From: JAAAPF01 sp964481035
Lineage (GTDB): Bacteria; Pseudomonadota; Alphaproteobacteria; Geminicoccales; Geminicoccaceae
NCBI GenBank assembly: GCA_964481035.1
Contig: CAYZSE010000079.1
Location: 1 to 16,106 of the forward strand
Direction: 5' to 3'
Length of the DNA: 16,106 bases
Position numbers and translations under genes: made by a program. Each line of letters starts with the position of its first letter. Within the stretch, counting starts at the first letter, position 1. Below the pieces are notes generated by a model. That model searched no databases. It saw only the letters and a program-made list of their open reading frames with translations, and had not been told where the DNA came from. Of this stretch, positions 6,826 through 14,820 are shown in pieces.

Positions 6826-9030
6826 TCAGGGCTGGCAGGCGAGCGAGCGGACCGCGCGGTTGGCCAAGAGCGCGTTGCTCAAGGCTTGGACCTGGCCGTG
6901 CCCTTCGACCTCGACGTCGATCGTCATCTCGACCTCGTCGTGGCGGAACGGCTTGAGGCGCAGGTTGACGATGTTGCCGCCGTGATTGCCGATGGTCGTG
7001 CTGAGGCTGCCGAGCACGCCCGGCGCGTCGTGGACGTGCAGCACGAAGCGATGCGGCGCCCGCGCACCGCGGCTCGCCCATTGCACCTCCACCAGCCGGC
7101 TCGGCTGGTCCTTGAGGCGCTCGACGACGTGGCAGTCCAAGCGGTGGATGACGATGCCGCGGCCGGTGCGGACCACGCCCACCACGTCGTCGCCGGGAAT
7201 GGGCCGGCAGCAGCCGGCGAACTGGAAGGCGAGGCCCTGCGGCAGGCCGCGGATCGGCCCCTGGGCGTCGCCGCCGGTATCGCTGGCGGCGGGCAGCCGG
7301 AGCTTCTCCTGGGTCAGAGACGGCGGCTGAGCCGCCTCCTTGAGGTGCGGATGCACGGCCTCGACCACGTGCCGCGCCGCGGTCGAGCCGTCGGCGACGC
7401 TGACCAGCAGGTCTTCGAGCGAGCCCTGCTGGAAGATCGAGGAGACCTTCTCCAGCTGCTTTTCGGTGACGACGACCTTACGGGCGACCGCCGCCCGCTG
7501 CAGGCTCTCGCGACCCTGCTGGATGTATTCCGAGCGCTTGAGCGTCCGAAGATGGCGGCGGATCCGCGCCCGCGCCCGACCGGTGACGACGTAGGCGAGC
7601 CACGAGGGGTTCGGGCGCGCCCGCGGACTGGTGACGATCTCGACCTGGTCGCCGTTGTTGATGCGGGTCCTGAGCGGCACGACACGGCCGTCGATCTTGG
7701 CGTGCTGCAGGTGGTCACCGACCTCCGAGTGTACCGCGTAGGCGAAGTCGATCGGTGTCGCGCCGCGCGGCAACGCGATCAGGTCGCCCTTGGGCGTGAA
7801 GCAGAAGACCTGATCTTGAAACATCTCGAGCTTGGTGTGCTCGAGGAACTCGTCCGGGCTCGCCGCGTGCTCGAGGATGTCGAGGAGCTCGCGGAGCCAG
7901 CGGTACTGGCGACCGTCGGTGGTGCGCTCGCCCTGCTTGTAGGCCCAGTGCGCGGCGACGCCGAGCTCGGCGACATCGTGCATCTCCTCGGTCCTGATCT
8001 GGACCTCGATGCGGCGGTGCTCGGGGCCGACGATCGTGGTGTGCAGGGAGCGGTAGCCGTTGGGCTTGGGTGTCGAGATGAAGTCCTTGAAGCGCCCGGG
8101 CAGCATCACGTAGGCGCCGTGCACCGCGCCGAGTGCGGCGTAGCAGCTCGCGACATCCGCCACGATGACGCGGAACGCCATGATGTCGGCGAGCTGCTCG
8201 AAGTCGATGTTGCGGCGCTCCATCTTGCGCCAGATGGAGATCGGGGTCTTCTCACGGCCGTAGACGTCGGCCTCGATCTCGGCGTCATGCAAGACCCTGC
8301 GCAGACCGTCGACGACCCGTTCGACGAGGCCGGTGTCGTCGCGACGCAGCTGCTCGAGGCGGGCGATGATCGACGCCCGCGGCTCCGGAAACAGCTCGGC
8401 GAAGGCGAGATCCTCGAGCTCGGCCTTCATCTGGTCCATGCCGATGCGCTCGGCGAGCGGGCCGTAGATCTCCAGGGTCTCGAAGGCGATGCGCTGGCGC
8501 TTTTCCCGCGACTTGATGAAGTGCAGCGTGCGCATGTTGTGCAGGCGATCGGCGAGCTTGACGAGGAGCACCCGGATGTCCTCCGACATCGCGAGCAAGA
8601 GCTTCCTGAAATTCTCCGCCTGGGCGCTGTGCGGCGAGCGCAGGTCGAGCTTGTTCAGCTTGGTGACGCCGTCGACGAGGCGAGCGACCTCGCGGCCGAA
8701 CAAGCGCTCCATGTCCTCGATGGTGGCGCCGGTGTCCTCGACGGTGTCGTGCAGCAGGCCCGTCGCGATCGAGGCGCTGTCGAGCTTCAGGCCGGCGAGG
8801 ATGCCGGCGACCTCGACCGGGTGGTGGAAGTAAGGATCGCCCGAGGCGCGCAGCTGATGCCCGTGCGCCTGCATGGCGAACACGTAGGCGCGGTTGAGCA
8901 GGTCCTCCTCGGCGCGGGGGTCGTAGCCTTTGACCTTTTCGACGAGCTCGTACTGTCGCAGGACGGGGCGTCGCCGGCGCGGGGCCGGCGCCACGGACGG
9001 CGGCTGCTCGGCCGACCGATAGGCGCACAA
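6826..9030 (-). CDS. rel: Bifunctional (p)ppGpp synthetase/hydrolase (Rel/SpoT family)
   Basis: 734 residues if started at the TTG at 9030, which has a strong AGGGAGG site 9 bases upstream; no in-frame ATG is available nearby. The enzyme makes and degrades the stringent-response alarmone. The hydrolase domain is intact: FHHPVEVAGIL, the HD pair His94-Asp95 in GLLHDTVEDTG, and LVKLADRLHNMRTL. The synthetase domain has YGREKTPISIWRKMERRNID and GRFKDFISTPKPNGYRSLHT. The RFKD motif (313-316) marks bifunctional enzymes rather than RelA-type EXDD. A TGS domain follows (DQVFCFTPKGDLIALPRGAT), then a helical region, the Cys-containing FAGCCRPIPGDDVVG, and a C-terminal ACT domain (HRFVLHVHDAPGVLGSLSTT onward). 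As expected for alphaproteobacteria, one such enzyme sits next to rpoZ. The rpoZ stop lies 28 bp before the start, suggesting co-transcription. Confidence 0.95.
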   Translation of the reverse strand: MCAYRSAEQPPSVAPAPRRRRPVLRQYELVEKVKGYDPRAEEDLLNRAYVFAMQAHGHQLRASGDPYFHHPVEVAGILAGLKLDSASIATGLLHDTVEDTGATIEDMERLFGREVARLVDGVTKLNKLDLRSPHSAQAENFRKLLLAMSEDIRVLLVKLADRLHNMRTLHFIKSREKRQRIAFETLEIYGPLAERIGMDQMKAELEDLAFAELFPEPRASIIARLEQLRRDDTGLVERVVDGLRRVLHDAEIEADVYGREKTPISIWRKMERRNIDFEQLADIMAFRVIVADVASCYAALGAVHGAYVMLPGRFKDFISTPKPNGYRSLHTTIVGPEHRRIEVQIRTEEMHDVAELGVAAHWAYKQGERTTDGRQYRWLRELLDILEHAASPDEFLEHTKLEMFQDQVFCFTPKGDLIALPRGATPIDFAYAVHSEVGDHLQHAKIDGRVVPLRTRINNGDQVEIVTSPRARPNPSWLAYVVTGRARARIRRHLRTLKRSEYIQQGRESLQRAAVARKVVVTEKQLEKVSSIFQQGSLEDLLVSVADGSTAARHVVEAVHPHLKEAAQPPSLTQEKLRLPAASDTGGDAQGPIRGLPQGLAFQFAGCCRPIPGDDVVGVVRTGRGIVIHRLDCHVVERLKDQPSRLVEVQWASRGARAPHRFVLHVHDAPGVLGSLSTTIGNHGGNIVNLRLKPFRHDEVEMTIDVEVEGHGQVQALSNALLANRAVRSLACQP

Positions 9031-9058
9031 GGCGACGGTGCCTCCCTGCGATGCATGC

Positions 9059-9439
9059 TCAGCCCGGCTCGCGACCGCCCGCTTCGCCCTCTGCGGCGAT
9101 GTCGGCCTCGTCGGCGTAGGACAGCTCGGGCGGCAGCCCGCTTTCGTGCAGCCCAGGCGGCGGCGCACTCTCAGCCTCGAGCTCGGCGCGGGCCTCGTCG
9201 TCGCCGCCGAGCTCCAGATGGCGCCGCAGGCCGTGGACGAGCTCGTAGCGGAGATGGTCGAGCTCGACGGTCTCGTCCGCGATCTCACGCAGGGCGACGA
9301 CCGGGTTCTTGTCGTTGTCGCGCTCGACGGTCAGGCCGGCACCGGCCGAGATGTTGCGCGCCCGCTGCGCCGCCAGCATGACGAGCTCGAAGCGGCTCGG
9401 CACGCGCTCGACGCAGTCCTCGACGGTGATACGGGCCAT
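9059..9439 (-). CDS. rpoZ: RNA polymerase omega subunit
   Basis: 126 residues. Omega binds the beta' subunit, helps RNA polymerase assembly and forms part of a ppGpp site in many proteobacteria, which fits rel as the next gene. The start, MARITVEDCVERVPSRFELVMLAA, and the block NDKNPVVALREIADETV are the family's conserved core (about residues 1-65). The C-terminal 60 residues are acidic and low in complexity (ELGGDDEARAELEAESAPP and ADEADIAAEGEAGGREPG), longer than in E. coli (91 residues) but usual for alphaproteobacteria. The ATG is preceded by AAAGG about 11 bases upstream. It is probably transcribed from a promoter in the AT-richer gap to its right, together with rel. Confidence 0.95.
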   Translation of the reverse strand: MARITVEDCVERVPSRFELVMLAAQRARNISAGAGLTVERDNDKNPVVALREIADETVELDHLRYELVHGLRRHLELGGDDEARAELEAESAPPPGLHESGLPPELSYADEADIAAEGEAGGREPG

Positions 9440-9476
9440 GGGTTATCAAACCTTTGCGATTTACAACTAAGCTTCC

Positions 9477-9505
9477 CATATACGAAGCATGGTGCGGTAG
9501 CGCAA
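9477..9505 (-). promoter_or_regulatory. Candidate rpoZ-rel promoter
   Basis: On the minus strand TTGCGC (9500-9505), a 17-base spacer and TATATG (9477-9482) lie 38 bases upstream of the rpoZ ATG. The -10 matches four of six consensus bases; the -35 keeps only TTG. The surrounding gap is clearly poorer in GC than the genes. Position and spacing support it, but the match is modest. Confidence 0.4.
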
Positions 9506-9618
9506 TCGCGTCCGCGTGCGATCGCATACCGAAGGTGGCGTTGAACGCATTGACAGCGCTATCCGATCGTCTCATGAACCACGCTACGTACACGAATCGT
9601 ATCGCTGGATACTTTCCG

Positions 9619-9627
9619 TGTTATGCT
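9619..9627 (+). promoter_or_regulatory. Candidate extended -10 promoter for the NYN-domain gene
   Basis: TGTTATGCT (9619-9627) is a TGn-extended -10 with TATGCT as core. It lies 40 bases before the ATG at 9668. No good -35 is visible at 16-18 bases upstream. A TTGACA at 9550-9555 is perfect, but its 17-base-spaced -10 (CATGAA) is weak and would give a longer leader. One of these probably drives the plus-strand pair. Confidence 0.3.
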
Positions 9628-9647
9628 ACTGTTGCAACCAAATGTCG

Positions 9648-9660
9648 CCGAAGGATTCGG
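9648..9660 (+). promoter_or_regulatory. Small hairpin holding the ribosome site of the NYN-domain gene
   Basis: CCGAA (9648-9652), loop GGA, TTCGG (9656-9660) form a perfect five-pair stem in the presumed leader. The only Shine-Dalgarno-like string upstream of the ATG, AAGGA (9651-9655), lies half in the stem and half in the loop. This could lower translation. The stem is short, so it may be chance. Confidence 0.3.
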
Positions 9661-9667
9661 ATCCGCC

Positions 9668-10306
9668 ATGCCCGCTCAAGGCAATCATGCCATCCTCCCC
9701 ATCCAGCCCGACGAGCGCTATGCCGTCTTTATCGATGGAGCTAACTTATATCAAACCGCAAAATCGCTCGGTTTCGATATCGATTATAAAAGTCTGCGCC
9801 ATATTTTTCGCGATCATGGGCAGCTCGTGCGCATCTATTATTACACAGCATTGCTCGACGATCAGGAGTATTCACCTGTGCGGCCGCTTGTCGATTGGCT
9901 AGACTACAATGGTTACTCATTGGTGACGAAGCCTCTAAAAGAGTACACCAACGTCGCTGGTCGTCGTAAATATAAAGGTAACATGGACATCGAAATAGCA
10001 GTAGATGCGATGGAGATGGCGCGGCACGTCGATCACATTCTCCTATGCTCCGGCGATGGCGACTTCCGGCGCCTGATCGAGGCGGTGCAGCGCCAGGGCG
10101 TCAAGGTGTCGATCCTGTCGACCTTGCAGTCGTCGCCGCCCATGGTCGCCGACGAGCTGCGGCGACAGGCCGATCATTTCGTCGAGCTGCACGATCTCGA
10201 GCCGGACATTGCGCGCAGCGGAGGGCCGAGCCGGCCGGTGCACGACGACTACGACTACGAGGATGACGAGGAGGACAGCGCCGCCAGCGGGCAGCGTGCC
10301 AACTGA
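9668..10306 (+). CDS. NYN-domain (LabA/DUF88-like, PIN-fold) putative ribonuclease
   Basis: 212 residues from the ATG at 9668. NYN proteins adopt a PIN-like fold, and several are metal-dependent RNases; the substrate here is unknown. The acidic active-site blocks are all present: YAVFIDGANLYQTAKSLG near residues 18-35, KGNMDIEIAVDAMEMA in the middle, and LLCSGDGDFRRLIEA. The tail is strongly acidic (HDDYDYEDDEEDS). An earlier in-frame ATG at 9623 overlaps the likely promoter and was not chosen. It diverges from rpoZ and overlaps the downstream glycosylase gene by 11 bp. NYN genes next to rpoZ are common in alphaproteobacteria. Codons roughly 22-115 use TTA, CTA, ATA, GTA, AGT and AAA freely; from about 10030 on, the gene switches abruptly to the GC-rich usage of its neighbours. 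The family is clear; the cellular role is not. Confidence 0.88.
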   Translation: MPAQGNHAILPIQPDERYAVFIDGANLYQTAKSLGFDIDYKSLRHIFRDHGQLVRIYYYTALLDDQEYSPVRPLVDWLDYNGYSLVTKPLKEYTNVAGRRKYKGNMDIEIAVDAMEMARHVDHILLCSGDGDFRRLIEAVQRQGVKVSILSTLQSSPPMVADELRRQADHFVELHDLEPDIARSGGPSRPVHDDYDYEDDEEDSAASGQRAN

Positions 10307-10946
10307 CGGCACGCGCGCCGAGCCACCGTTCGACTGTCGACGCTGCCCGCGTCTGGTCGCCTATCGTGTCGGCAACCGTGCCGCCGAGCCCACTTGGCAC
10401 AACGCGCCGGTTTCCTCGTTCGGCGATCCCGCCGCGCGGCTGCTCGTCGTCGGGCTCGCGCCGGGCCGCGGCGGCGCCAACCGCAGTGGCCGTCCGTTCA
10501 CCGGCGACTTTGCCGGCGACATCCTCTACGCCGCACTGGCGCGGCACGGCTTCGCCCGCGGCATCTACGGAGCTAGCGTCGACGACGGCTTCAGGCTCGT
10601 CGACTGCCGGGTCACCAACGCCGTCCGCTGCGCGCCGCCGGAGAACAAGCCCACCGCAGCCGAGGTCGAGGCTTGCCGCGGGTTCCTCTTCGACGAGCTG
10701 CGGGCCGATCCTGCGCCGTCGGTCGTCCTGTGCCTCGGCCGCATTGCCCATGCGACCTGCCTGCGGGCGCTGGGCCACCGCGCCACCGGCCACCCCTTCG
10801 TCCACGGCGCCACGATCCGGCTCGAAAACGGCCCAACGCTCGTAGCGAGCTACCACACCTCCCGCTACAACGTGAACACGGGCCGGCTCACCGAACCCAT
10901 GTTCGATGGCGTCGTCGCCCGGGTTCGGGGACTGCTCGACGGGTGA
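10296..10946 (+). CDS. Family 5 (UDGb-like) uracil-DNA glycosylase
   Basis: 216 residues from a GTG at 10296 that overlaps the NYN gene by 11 bp; an in-frame ATG at 10209 would add 29 low-complexity residues and was rejected. The enzyme removes uracil and other deaminated bases from DNA, starting base excision repair. The active-site block GLAPGRGGANRSGRPFTGDF (about 53-72) is the family 5 form; family 4 has GEAPG. The second block, SYHTSRYNVNTGRLTEPMF, fits the SYHxS..N..TGRLT pattern of family 5. Four cysteines in the expected spacing, Cys14-x2-Cys17 and later AVRC ... EVEAC, should hold a 4Fe-4S cluster. The start codon lacks a clear ribosome site; a GAGGAGG lies about 21 bases upstream inside the NYN gene, so translation may be coupled. 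Confidence 0.88.
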   Translation: MPTDGTRAEPPFDCRRCPRLVAYRVGNRAAEPTWHNAPVSSFGDPAARLLVVGLAPGRGGANRSGRPFTGDFAGDILYAALARHGFARGIYGASVDDGFRLVDCRVTNAVRCAPPENKPTAAEVEACRGFLFDELRADPAPSVVLCLGRIAHATCLRALGHRATGHPFVHGATIRLENGPTLVASYHTSRYNVNTGRLTEPMFDGVVARVRGLLDG

Positions 10947-10953
10947 CGCCATC

Positions 10954-13715
10954 TCATTCGCGGCGCAACAGCCCGGTCAACGTCGCCACCAGGATCGACG
11001 TCATGACCAAGCCGACGCCCTGATAAAGCAGCACGACGACGTACAGCCAGCCCGGTCCATCGAACGCGGGGGCGCCGGCCGGAAGCAAGGGCAGGAAGGC
11101 CCCGACGGCGAAGACGACCGCATCGGGCCAGGCCGACCCCGACGCTACTTTCGGGATCAACCAGCCGTGCCGCAGCGCGACCCCGGTGCCCATCGCGCCG
11201 ACGGCGACCAGCCCCAAGGTCAGCCCCAATGCCCGCCCCGGCGCGTAGCCGAACTCGGACGTGGCGTCGAGCAGCCACGCCAGCCAGCGGAGCGCGCCCG
11301 GCGCGTCGCCGCCGCGCCAGAACCGCCGGCGGGCTGTGATCACGACGCGATCGGCCTCGCTCGTGTGCCCCTGCCGACGCAGCGCCCGGGCCAGCTCCAG
11401 ATAGGGCTGCGGCGTCGGCGGCGCCCGCCGAGTGATCCAGGCGAGAGCTCGGCCGGGCGTGTCGACGACCGCGCGGTCATAGGTGCAGCCGTCGAGGTCC
11501 GTGAGCTCCGGGGGCTCCGGCCAGCCCCCGTCGCCGAAAGCGTCGAGGGTGGCGAGCCGTGCCCCGCCGAGGTCCAGCAGGCCGTTCGGTGCGACCGGCG
11601 CCGTCGCCTCGCCCGCCGCCCCTTCGTCCCCGACCAGGAGCGGCTCGTCTGCGAGTTCCGCCGCCATCGCCGCCACCGCGCCGCGCGGCCCGAACCCGCG
11701 GCCGACGAGGGCGCCCGCCACGCTCGCGTGTCGCGCCGAGAGGCACACGCCCCGGCGCAGGACACGGACCTGCTCAGCAATTTCCGCCTCGTGCCGGCGG
11801 CGATGGAGGACCTCGCCGTCCGCGGCGGGCACCAGAAAGACGCCGTCGCCGAGGTTGACGTCGCCCTCGATCCGCGCGCCGTCGAGGCGCACGCAGCCGA
11901 GGACGACGCCAGGCGCGCGCCCGCCCGTCGAACTGCCGCTCAGCGGCAGCGGCCCGAACAGGATGTCGCCCGCGATGCGCGCGCCGTCGAGCGCGAGGGC
12001 GACCCGGTGGGCGGCGTCGGCGGGCCCGGGTGCCAGCCGCAGCAGCGCGCCGCGGCCATCGACGGCGCCCGATACCCGTAGCCCCCGCCCGTCGATCCCG
12101 CCCACGACGACGAGCGGACCGTGCCGTCCGGCGGTGAGCTGGACGTCGCCGCGGACCTCGGCACCGAAGAGGACGAGGGCCGCTTCGGCCCCGGCGGCGT
12201 CGAGCCGGGCGCCGAGGATCTCCACGCCCGCGAGCACGGCAGCGGCGAAGCTGGCCTTGCCGCGGGCGCGAAACGGCGTGCCGCCGTCGTCGCGCAGCAT
12301 CACGTCGCCACCGACCTCGATGCCGTCCGCGCCGAGCGCGACGCCGCCGACGTTGCAGAGGCTGGCACCCGTGAGGTTGAGCTGGTTGCCGATCCGCGCC
12401 CGCGCGAGGCGCAGCTCGCCTAGCGCGCAGAACGCCGGGTGGCCCTCCGCGTAGGCGACGAGGCTGCCGGCGATCTCGGCACCTGCGGCGCTGAGGGCAA
12501 AGCCACCTGGATTTTCCAACCGCGCGCCGACGAGGCACACGTCCTCGGCGATCCGTGCCGCGTCGAGCGCGACCCACCCGGCCGCCTCGACGTCGGACAG
12601 CACGACGCGGCCGGCGACCTCGGCGCGGCTGAGCACGAGCGCGTCGGCGCCCGGGTGGTGGAGCTTGGCGCCGTGCAAGCTCAACTCGCGACCTACGTGC
12701 GCCCCGACGAGCCGCACCTCGCCGGCCGCCTCGAACCGGTGGCCGTCGCGCGGCGAACCGCAAATGAGACCGCCCTCGAAGCGGGCGCCGTCGGCGATCA
12801 GCGCCGCCTCGCCGTCGCCGAGCCGCGCNNNNNNNNNNNNNNNNNNNNNNNNNNNNNNNNNNNNNNNNNNNNNNNNNNNNNNNNNNNNNNNNNNNNNNNN
12901 NNNNNNNNNNNNNNNNNNNNNNNNNNNNGCGCCGCCTCGCCGTCGCCGAGCCGCGCTCCTTCGAGTTGGCAATGCCCCGCGATCCGCGCTCGGGTGAGCA
13001 GCACCGATCGCGCGCGCAGTCGGTTGAACAGAGCCTCGGAGCCGATGTGCGCGTCGACGCCTTTCACCTCGTCGAACGTGCACCCTGACGCCCACAGGAA
13101 GCCGTCGATGCGTGCCGCGGTGAGGCTCAATGTCGGCGGCGGGGCGCCGTCGCGAACGCGGTTCTCGCGCAGGTCGACGCGCCCCGCGATCCGCGTTTCG
13201 CCGAGGTCGATGACGCCCAGCGCCGCTAGCTGCCGTGCGTCCACCGCGCCGTCGACGACGGCACCGCGCAAACGCAACGGGCCGTCGATCGTGGTGCCGG
13301 CGAGATGCAGGGTGCGGCAACGGAGCTGGACGGCATCGAGGAGGGCGAGCTCGCAGCCGGGGAGGGCGATGCCCGCCAGCGTGGCGCCGCAGAGGTTGGC
13401 GCCGTCGGCGAGGCGGCAGCCGACGAGGGCGAGGTTGGCGGGCGGCAGCCCTGCCGCGGTGGCCGCTACGCCCGCGAGGTCGAGGCGGCCCGCGATGATG
13501 GCATGCTCGAGCCGGAGTCCGCGGGGGTGGAGCGGCCAGCCCGTGCCGAGGCCGAGCAGGAGGGCGGCGACGACCTCCGCCCGGACGGTGCGCTCCGCCG
13601 CCGGAGCGCTCGGCGTGAAGGCGACGGCGCCGCCGCCGGCCGCCTCCAGGACGAGCTTTCGCTCGGCGTCAACCTGCAGGTCGCTCCAGTCCCACCGTCC
13701 GCGCGCGTCGCTCAT
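10954..13715 (-). CDS. Large beta-helix-type repeat membrane protein (split by assembly gap)
   Basis: The ATG at 13715 (MSDARGRWDW, weak GAGG site) opens a frame that meets 100 N at 12928. A second frame continues left of the gap to a TGA at 10954. Removing the N run and one 28-bp duplicate joins them in frame as 877 residues. Most of the protein is built from imperfect units of about 40-45 residues with a GEVRLxGAxxGxxLxLxGAxL...GxALxxxGAEIxG pattern, typical of a stacked beta-helix related to pentapeptide-repeat proteins. A helical stretch follows (PTPQPYLELARALRRQGHTS). Three likely membrane segments then end the protein (around GLTLGLVAVGAMGTGVAL, DAVVFAVGAFLPLLP and LYVVVLLYQGVGLVMTSILV), finishing in TGLLRRE. 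From memory, similar proteins, often labelled membrane-associated oxidoreductase without catalytic motifs, occur in actinobacteria. I see no enzyme motif. The function is unknown; a membrane-anchored scaffold is inference. Confidence 0.75.
12801..12828. repeat. 28-bp direct duplicate, left flank of gap
   Basis: These 28 bases are identical to 12929-12956 on the other side of the N run. This copy ends exactly where the N begins. It is the suffix of the left contig and equals the prefix of the right one, the mark of two contigs that overlap but were not merged. Confidence 0.95.
12829..12928. other. Assembly gap, exactly 100 N
   Basis: A run of exactly 100 N, a common placeholder for a gap of unknown size in scaffolds. 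It interrupts the repeat membrane protein gene. Because N plus one duplicate is 128 bases, not a multiple of three, it also produces a false frame change in the raw sequence. Confidence 0.97.
12929..12956. repeat. 28-bp direct duplicate, right flank of gap
   Basis: Identical to 12801-12828 and beginning exactly at the end of the N run. On the minus strand both copies code for the same residues, ARLGDGEAA. Using one copy only gives a smooth junction, CQLEGARLGDGEAALIADG, in one frame. Confidence 0.95.
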
Positions 13716-13755
13716 GGGGTCGCCTCAACCGAGCCGCGGGCCCGCGACCACGCCG

Positions 13756-14820
13756 TCAGCCCTTCAAGACGCTCTTCGGCCCGTGCGGGTGGTCGGCGTG
13801 GGGGTAGGGGGCGTGGTGATGATGGTCGTGACCGTCGCCGTGATGGTGGTGATGGTCGTGCTCGGCCACGACGCGGCAGGCGCCGGTGCAGAAGGTGTCG
13901 CACAGCGGGCAATCGGCGACGTTCGAGCCCGGGGCCGAGGCGCCCTGGCCCTCGACGTGGTGGTGGTGGCTCGCCTGCGGCGCGCCCACCTCCGCCTCGA
14001 AACCAAGGACCTGGGCGCGGTACTTGCACATCGCGCAGTTCATGGCGTTCTGGCCGTCGAGGATCTCCGTGACCCGCTCGGCGAAGGTGTCGATGACGAG
14101 CGGATGGTCGTTGAGATAGCCGGCCTTGACGAACTGGATCTCGGGGTTGGCGGCGGCGACGCGATCGGTGAAGCCGTAGATCCGGTCGATGAGGATGCCC
14201 GTGAAGAGGAAGTAGGGAAAGACGACGACGCGCTTGTAGCCGAGCTTGGCGACGTGGCGCAGGGAGGGCTCGACGAGCGGGAAGGTCACGCCCGAGTAGC
14301 CCGTCTCGCACCAGCCGAAGCCCATCCCCTCCCACAGCATCCGCGCGATCTTGGCGACGTTGCTGTTGGCGTCGGGATCCGAGGCGCCGCGGCCGATGAC
14401 GACGAGGCAGACCTCGTGGTTGGGCAAGACGCCGTGCGCGGCATTCGCGCGGTCGAGCGCCTCTCGCACCCGCTCGGCCGCGGCCCGGATCATCTTCGGA
14501 TCGACGCCGAGCTCGCGGCCGTAGTCGACGCGAAGCCCGTGCTCGCGCTGGTAGGTGTTGAGCACCGACGGGATGTCGTTCTTGGCGTGGCTCGCCGCGA
14601 ACAGCATGCCCGGCACGGCGAGGATGCGCGCGCAGCCCCGCTCGCGGAGCGTGTCGAGCCCGACGCGAAGAACCGGATCGGCGAATTCGAGATAGCCGTG
14701 CGCCACCGGCCACTCGGCGAAGCGCTCGCGCAGTCTCTGAGCCACGACCGCGAACTCCCGCACGGCCGCCTCGGACCGCGAGCCGTGCCCGCACACCATC
14801 ACTCCGATCCGCTCGCTCAA
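13756..14820 (-). CDS. cbiX: Sirohydrochlorin cobaltochelatase, long CbiX form
   Basis: 354 residues from a TTG at 14820, which has GGGAG six bases upstream and gives the expected opening MSERIGVMVCGHGSR; an ATG 75 bp further out adds 25 untypical residues. CbiX inserts cobalt into sirohydrochlorin in anaerobic-type cobalamin synthesis. Two chelatase domains are seen. The first has metal-site His12 (GHGSR) and His78 (LFAASHAKNDIPSVL); the second, about 134-258, includes LVVIGRGASDPDANSNVAK and VVVFPYFLFTGILIDRIYG. Then comes MNCAMC (260-265), the exact MXCXXC motif that binds an Fe-S cluster in Bacillus megaterium CbiX. A further CX2CX3CX3C cluster lies at 304-315. Two His-rich stretches (285-288 and 321-346) end the protein and may store or buffer metal. 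No other cobalamin gene is in the window. It lies 40 bp upstream of the repeat membrane protein gene on the same strand. Confidence 0.92.
   Translation of the reverse strand: MSERIGVMVCGHGSRSEAAVREFAVVAQRLRERFAEWPVAHGYLEFADPVLRVGLDTLRERGCARILAVPGMLFAASHAKNDIPSVLNTYQREHGLRVDYGRELGVDPKMIRAAAERVREALDRANAAHGVLPNHEVCLVVIGRGASDPDANSNVAKIARMLWEGMGFGWCETGYSGVTFPLVEPSLRHVAKLGYKRVVVFPYFLFTGILIDRIYGFTDRVAAANPEIQFVKAGYLNDHPLVIDTFAERVTEILDGQNAMNCAMCKYRAQVLGFEAEVGAPQASHHHHVEGQGASAPGSNVADCPLCDTFCTGACRVVAEHDHHHHHGDGHDHHHHAPYPHADHPHGPKSVLKG

Noticed and set aside
6886..9381. Long plus-strand open frame opposite rel and rpoZ
   Set aside because: Same shadow effect; the minus strand carries complete Rel and omega proteins.
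9623..9667. Earlier in-frame ATG for the NYN gene
   Set aside because: It lies within the likely -10 element and has no ribosome site; the added 15 residues are untypical.
10209..10295. ATG start giving a longer uracil-DNA glycosylase
   Set aside because: It would overlap the NYN gene by 98 bp and add a low-complexity Thr/Arg-rich segment that simply mirrors the acidic NYN tail in another frame.
12829..12928. A true frameshift or split gene at the N gap
   Set aside because: The frame change equals the 128-base artefact of N plus one duplicate; collapsing it restores one frame.
13800..13870. Tandem repeat of GTG/ATG-like triplets on the plus strand
   Set aside because: These are His codons of the CbiX tail read on the opposite strand, not an independent repeat array.
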